Shown here in pieces: positions 6,927 to 8,626 of a stretch of DNA of 8,626 nt. A program made the translations under genes and the position numbers. Below the pieces are notes generated by a model. That model did not search any database. It was not told the DNA's origin and saw only the letters and a program-made list of their open reading frames with translations. Origin of the DNA: Betaproteobacteria bacterium (GTDB lineage Bacteria > Pseudomonadota > Gammaproteobacteria > Burkholderiales > Burkholderiaceae); the NCBI GenBank assembly GCA_013205155.1, contig JABMMT010000134.1:1-8626 (forward strand), written 5' to 3'. Every line of letters starts with the position of its first letter. The stretch's first letter is position 1.

Positions 6927-7499
6927 TTAAACCTGATCTTCTAGCATTGCTAGGGCAAAAGCCATGAGATCAGCATGTATCTTTGTTCCCTCGGGTAGAG
7001 CGCCCTTTGCCAAGGTTTTTTCACCCTTGCCAGTGAGCACTAAGTGAGGTGTCGCGCCCAGGGCAATACCCGCCTGTAGATCGCGTAAGGAGTCACCTAC
7101 TATGGGTACTCCGAGTAATGGGGTAGCGCTCTCTGCTTTTTTATAACGAAGAGCAATTTCCTTCATCAGACCTGGAAGAGGTTTACGACAATCGCAGCCA
7201 TGAGAATCAGCATGCGGACAAAAGAAAATACTATCGATATGACCACCCAAGGGTTTGAGTAGCTTATCCATCTTGGCATGCATTGCATGTAAATCATTGA
7301 TCGTGAAAAAACCTCTTGCTAGGCCAGATTGATTGGTCGCAATCGCAAGCTGATATCCAGCTTGATTGAGAAGGGCGATGGCCTCCAAACTTCCTGGAAG
7401 TGGGACCCACTCATCTGCTGACTTCACATAATCATCACGATCTTGATTGATCACACCATCACGATCAAGAATAATCAGTTTAGAAGAGCTTAGGCTCAT
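6927..7499 (-). CDS. gmhB: GmhB, D-glycero-beta-D-manno-heptose 1,7-bisphosphate 7-phosphatase
   Basis: GmhB removes the 7-phosphate of D,D-heptose 1,7-bisphosphate on the cytoplasmic route to ADP-heptose, the precursor of the LPS inner core. The 190-residue product is a HAD-superfamily histidinol-phosphatase type enzyme of the usual length. Motif I is LDRDGVIN (11-18), with nucleophile D12 and acid/base D14. Motif II is ATNQSG (54-59). The GmhB zinc site is visible as C94-P-H96 and C102-D-C104, followed by RKP (105-107). Motif IV is VGDSLRDLQAG (134-144), with D136. All catalytic residues are present. The start ATG (7499-7497) overlaps the glyS stop as ATGA, so translation is probably coupled. 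The pathway links it functionally with lptD in the neighbouring operon. Confidence 0.96.
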   Translation of the reverse strand: MSLSSSKLIILDRDGVINQDRDDYVKSADEWVPLPGSLEAIALLNQAGYQLAIATNQSGLARGFFTINDLHAMHAKMDKLLKPLGGHIDSIFFCPHADSHGCDCRKPLPGLMKEIALRYKKAESATPLLGVPIVGDSLRDLQAGIALGATPHLVLTGKGEKTLAKGALPEGTKIHADLMAFALAMLEDQV

Positions 7500-8626
7500 G
7501 CTAATTTGCCGAGATCGGCAACGAGATTCATTTTCTGGTGAAGTTGTTGCAAGAGTGCTAGACGATTATCGCGTAGCTCAGGATTAGGATCCATCACCAT
7601 CACATCTGCAAAGAATTGGTCAATCGGAGTGCTTAAGGTAACTAGCGCTTTTAATAGCTCAACAAATTGACGTTTGTCGTATGCGCTATTTAGTGCTGGG
7701 GTAGCTGCTTCTAAGGCTTTAAAGAGTGCAGTTTCAGCTGGGATTTGTAATAAGCCCTGAGAGCAACTCGCAGGAATGGCAGTGGTTGTTTTCTTCAGAA
7801 TATTACTAATACGCTTATTGGCAGCCGCAAGTTGAGGTGCTTGTGCTAATGCATTGAATTCACGTAATGCCGTTAAGCGCTCAATCAGATCATGAATATG
7901 AGCAGGCGATTGACTCAGTACTGCATCTATCTCAGCACTAGTAAAGGGTTTACCTGCTATCGCTTGATCGCGTAAATAAGCACGCAGGCGATCAATGATG
8001 AAGGCATAAATATCAGCCGCTTGTGCTTTTTCTTGAACTTCCTTTTGTGGGAACTGTGCGCGAGCCAGTTTAATTAACGCAGGTAAGCTTAAAGAAAGAT
8101 TCTTTTCAAGGAGTAAACGGCAAATACCCAAGGCATGACGACGCAGTGCATAGGGGTCTTTATCGCCAGTAGGCGCTAGACCTACTCCCCAGATGCCGAC
8201 CAAAGTTTCTAGCTTGTCAGCAATAGCCAAAATCGTACCGGTTTGAGTCTGCGGTAAAGCATCACCAGCAAAGCGAGGCATATAATGTTCGCTGCAAGCC
8301 GCAGCTACTTCTGCATTTTCTCCATCATGCTTGGCATAGTAATTTCCCATAATGCCCTGAAGCTCTGGGAATTCACCAACCATATCGGTGAGCAAGTCAG
8401 TTTTTGCAATTTCTGCTGCGCGGTGAGCCAGTTTTTCATCTGCACCTAATTGTTTCGCAATTCCAGTGGCAATCCCTTGGACGCGTTTAGTGCGATCTAA
8501 TTGATTGCCCAATTGGTTGTGATAAACCACCCTCTCTAAATCTACTATCCGTGATGCTAGAGGCCGCTTTTGATCCTGCATGAAGAAAAAACGTGCATCA
8601 GAGAGACGGGGGCGAATAACACGTTC
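7496..8626 (-). CDS. glyS: GlyS, glycyl-tRNA synthetase beta subunit (partial, N-terminus off right edge)
   Basis: GlyS is the beta subunit of the bacterial alpha2beta2 glycyl-tRNA synthetase, which partners with GlyQ and contributes tRNA binding. The frame is open to the right edge: 376 codons are present, about half of the usual 690-720 residues. The last 15 codons at the edge read ERVIRPRLSDARFFF, a conserved GlyS stretch that precedes QDQKRPL. The Met at 8581 is therefore internal and not a start. Other family landmarks are KTDLLTDMVGEFPELQG (about 8404-8354), an HD-like helical region including AIADKLETLVG, and DPYALRRHALG (about 8158-8126). The C-terminal DALR-like anticodon-binding helices end in DPNPELRDNRLALL. 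It is the upstream gene of the minus-strand operon within the window; glyQ would be expected further right. The TGA stop (7498-7496) overlaps the gmhB start. Confidence 0.96.
   Translation of the reverse strand, partial: ERVIRPRLSDARFFFMQDQKRPLASRIVDLERVVYHNQLGNQLDRTKRVQGIATGIAKQLGADEKLAHRAAEIAKTDLLTDMVGEFPELQGIMGNYYAKHDGENAEVAAACSEHYMPRFAGDALPQTQTGTILAIADKLETLVGIWGVGLAPTGDKDPYALRRHALGICRLLLEKNLSLSLPALIKLARAQFPQKEVQEKAQAADIYAFIIDRLRAYLRDQAIAGKPFTSAEIDAVLSQSPAHIHDLIERLTALREFNALAQAPQLAAANKRISNILKKTTTAIPASCSQGLLQIPAETALFKALEAATPALNSAYDKRQFVELLKALVTLSTPIDQFFADVMVMDPNPELRDNRLALLQQLHQKMNLVADLGKLA

Noticed and set aside
7496..8581. glyS as a complete 361-residue gene starting at the Met at 8581
   Set aside because: The frame stays open to 8626 with conserved GlyS residues (ERVIRPRLSDARFFF) upstream of that Met, so the gene is simply cut by the window edge.
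1..8626. A hidden novel system, mobile element, CRISPR array or RNA gene
   Set aside because: Coding genes of well-known families fill the window with gaps of 33 bp or less. No array of repeats, transposase, tRNA-like cloverleaf or atypical composition was seen on either strand.

Overview
The window is ordinary core-genome DNA from a betaproteobacterium. The moderately low GC by eye (mid-40s percent), the very tight gene packing, and the gene order amgK-like / lptD-surA-pdxA-rsmA / plsC-gmhB-glyS fit Burkholderiaceae. Polynucleobacter is my best guess; this rests on composition and gene order, not on a database search.

Layout from left to right. Positions 1-388 (minus) hold the N-terminal part of an AmgK-type sugar kinase that runs off the left edge and is too incomplete to show as a closed ORF. 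A 33-bp divergent gap (389-421) contains a TATAAT box and separates it from a plus-strand operon of four genes: lptD (422-2926), surA (2923-4410), pdxA (4388-5395) and rsmA/ksgA (5395-6171). The successive overlaps are 4, 23 and 1 bp, so the four are almost certainly co-transcribed and probably translationally coupled. A 16-bp convergent gap (6172-6187) without a recognisable terminator separates this operon from a minus-strand operon. Read right to left, that operon is glyS (cut by the right edge, 7496-8626), gmhB (6927-7499, 4-bp ATGA overlap with glyS) and plsC (6188-6922, 4-bp gap).

How the genes work together: most serve the cell envelope. LptD is the outer-membrane LPS translocon. SurA is the periplasmic chaperone that helps fold outer-membrane beta-barrels, LptD being a well-known client. 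GmhB makes a precursor of LPS core heptose, PlsC makes phosphatidic acid, and the AmgK-like kinase probably recycles peptidoglycan sugars. PdxA (vitamin B6 synthesis), RsmA (16S rRNA dimethylation) and GlyS (glycyl-tRNA synthetase beta subunit) are housekeeping genes that accompany lptD/surA in many proteobacteria.

I found no mobile element, CRISPR array, RNA gene, phage gene or unknown protein, and no stretch over 35 bp without a gene. I do not see an undescribed system here. The points worth a second look are small: a two-cysteine LptD, an extra loop in PdxA beside a metal ligand, the compact divergent promoter region, an HX4E acyltransferase motif, and a terminator-less convergent junction.
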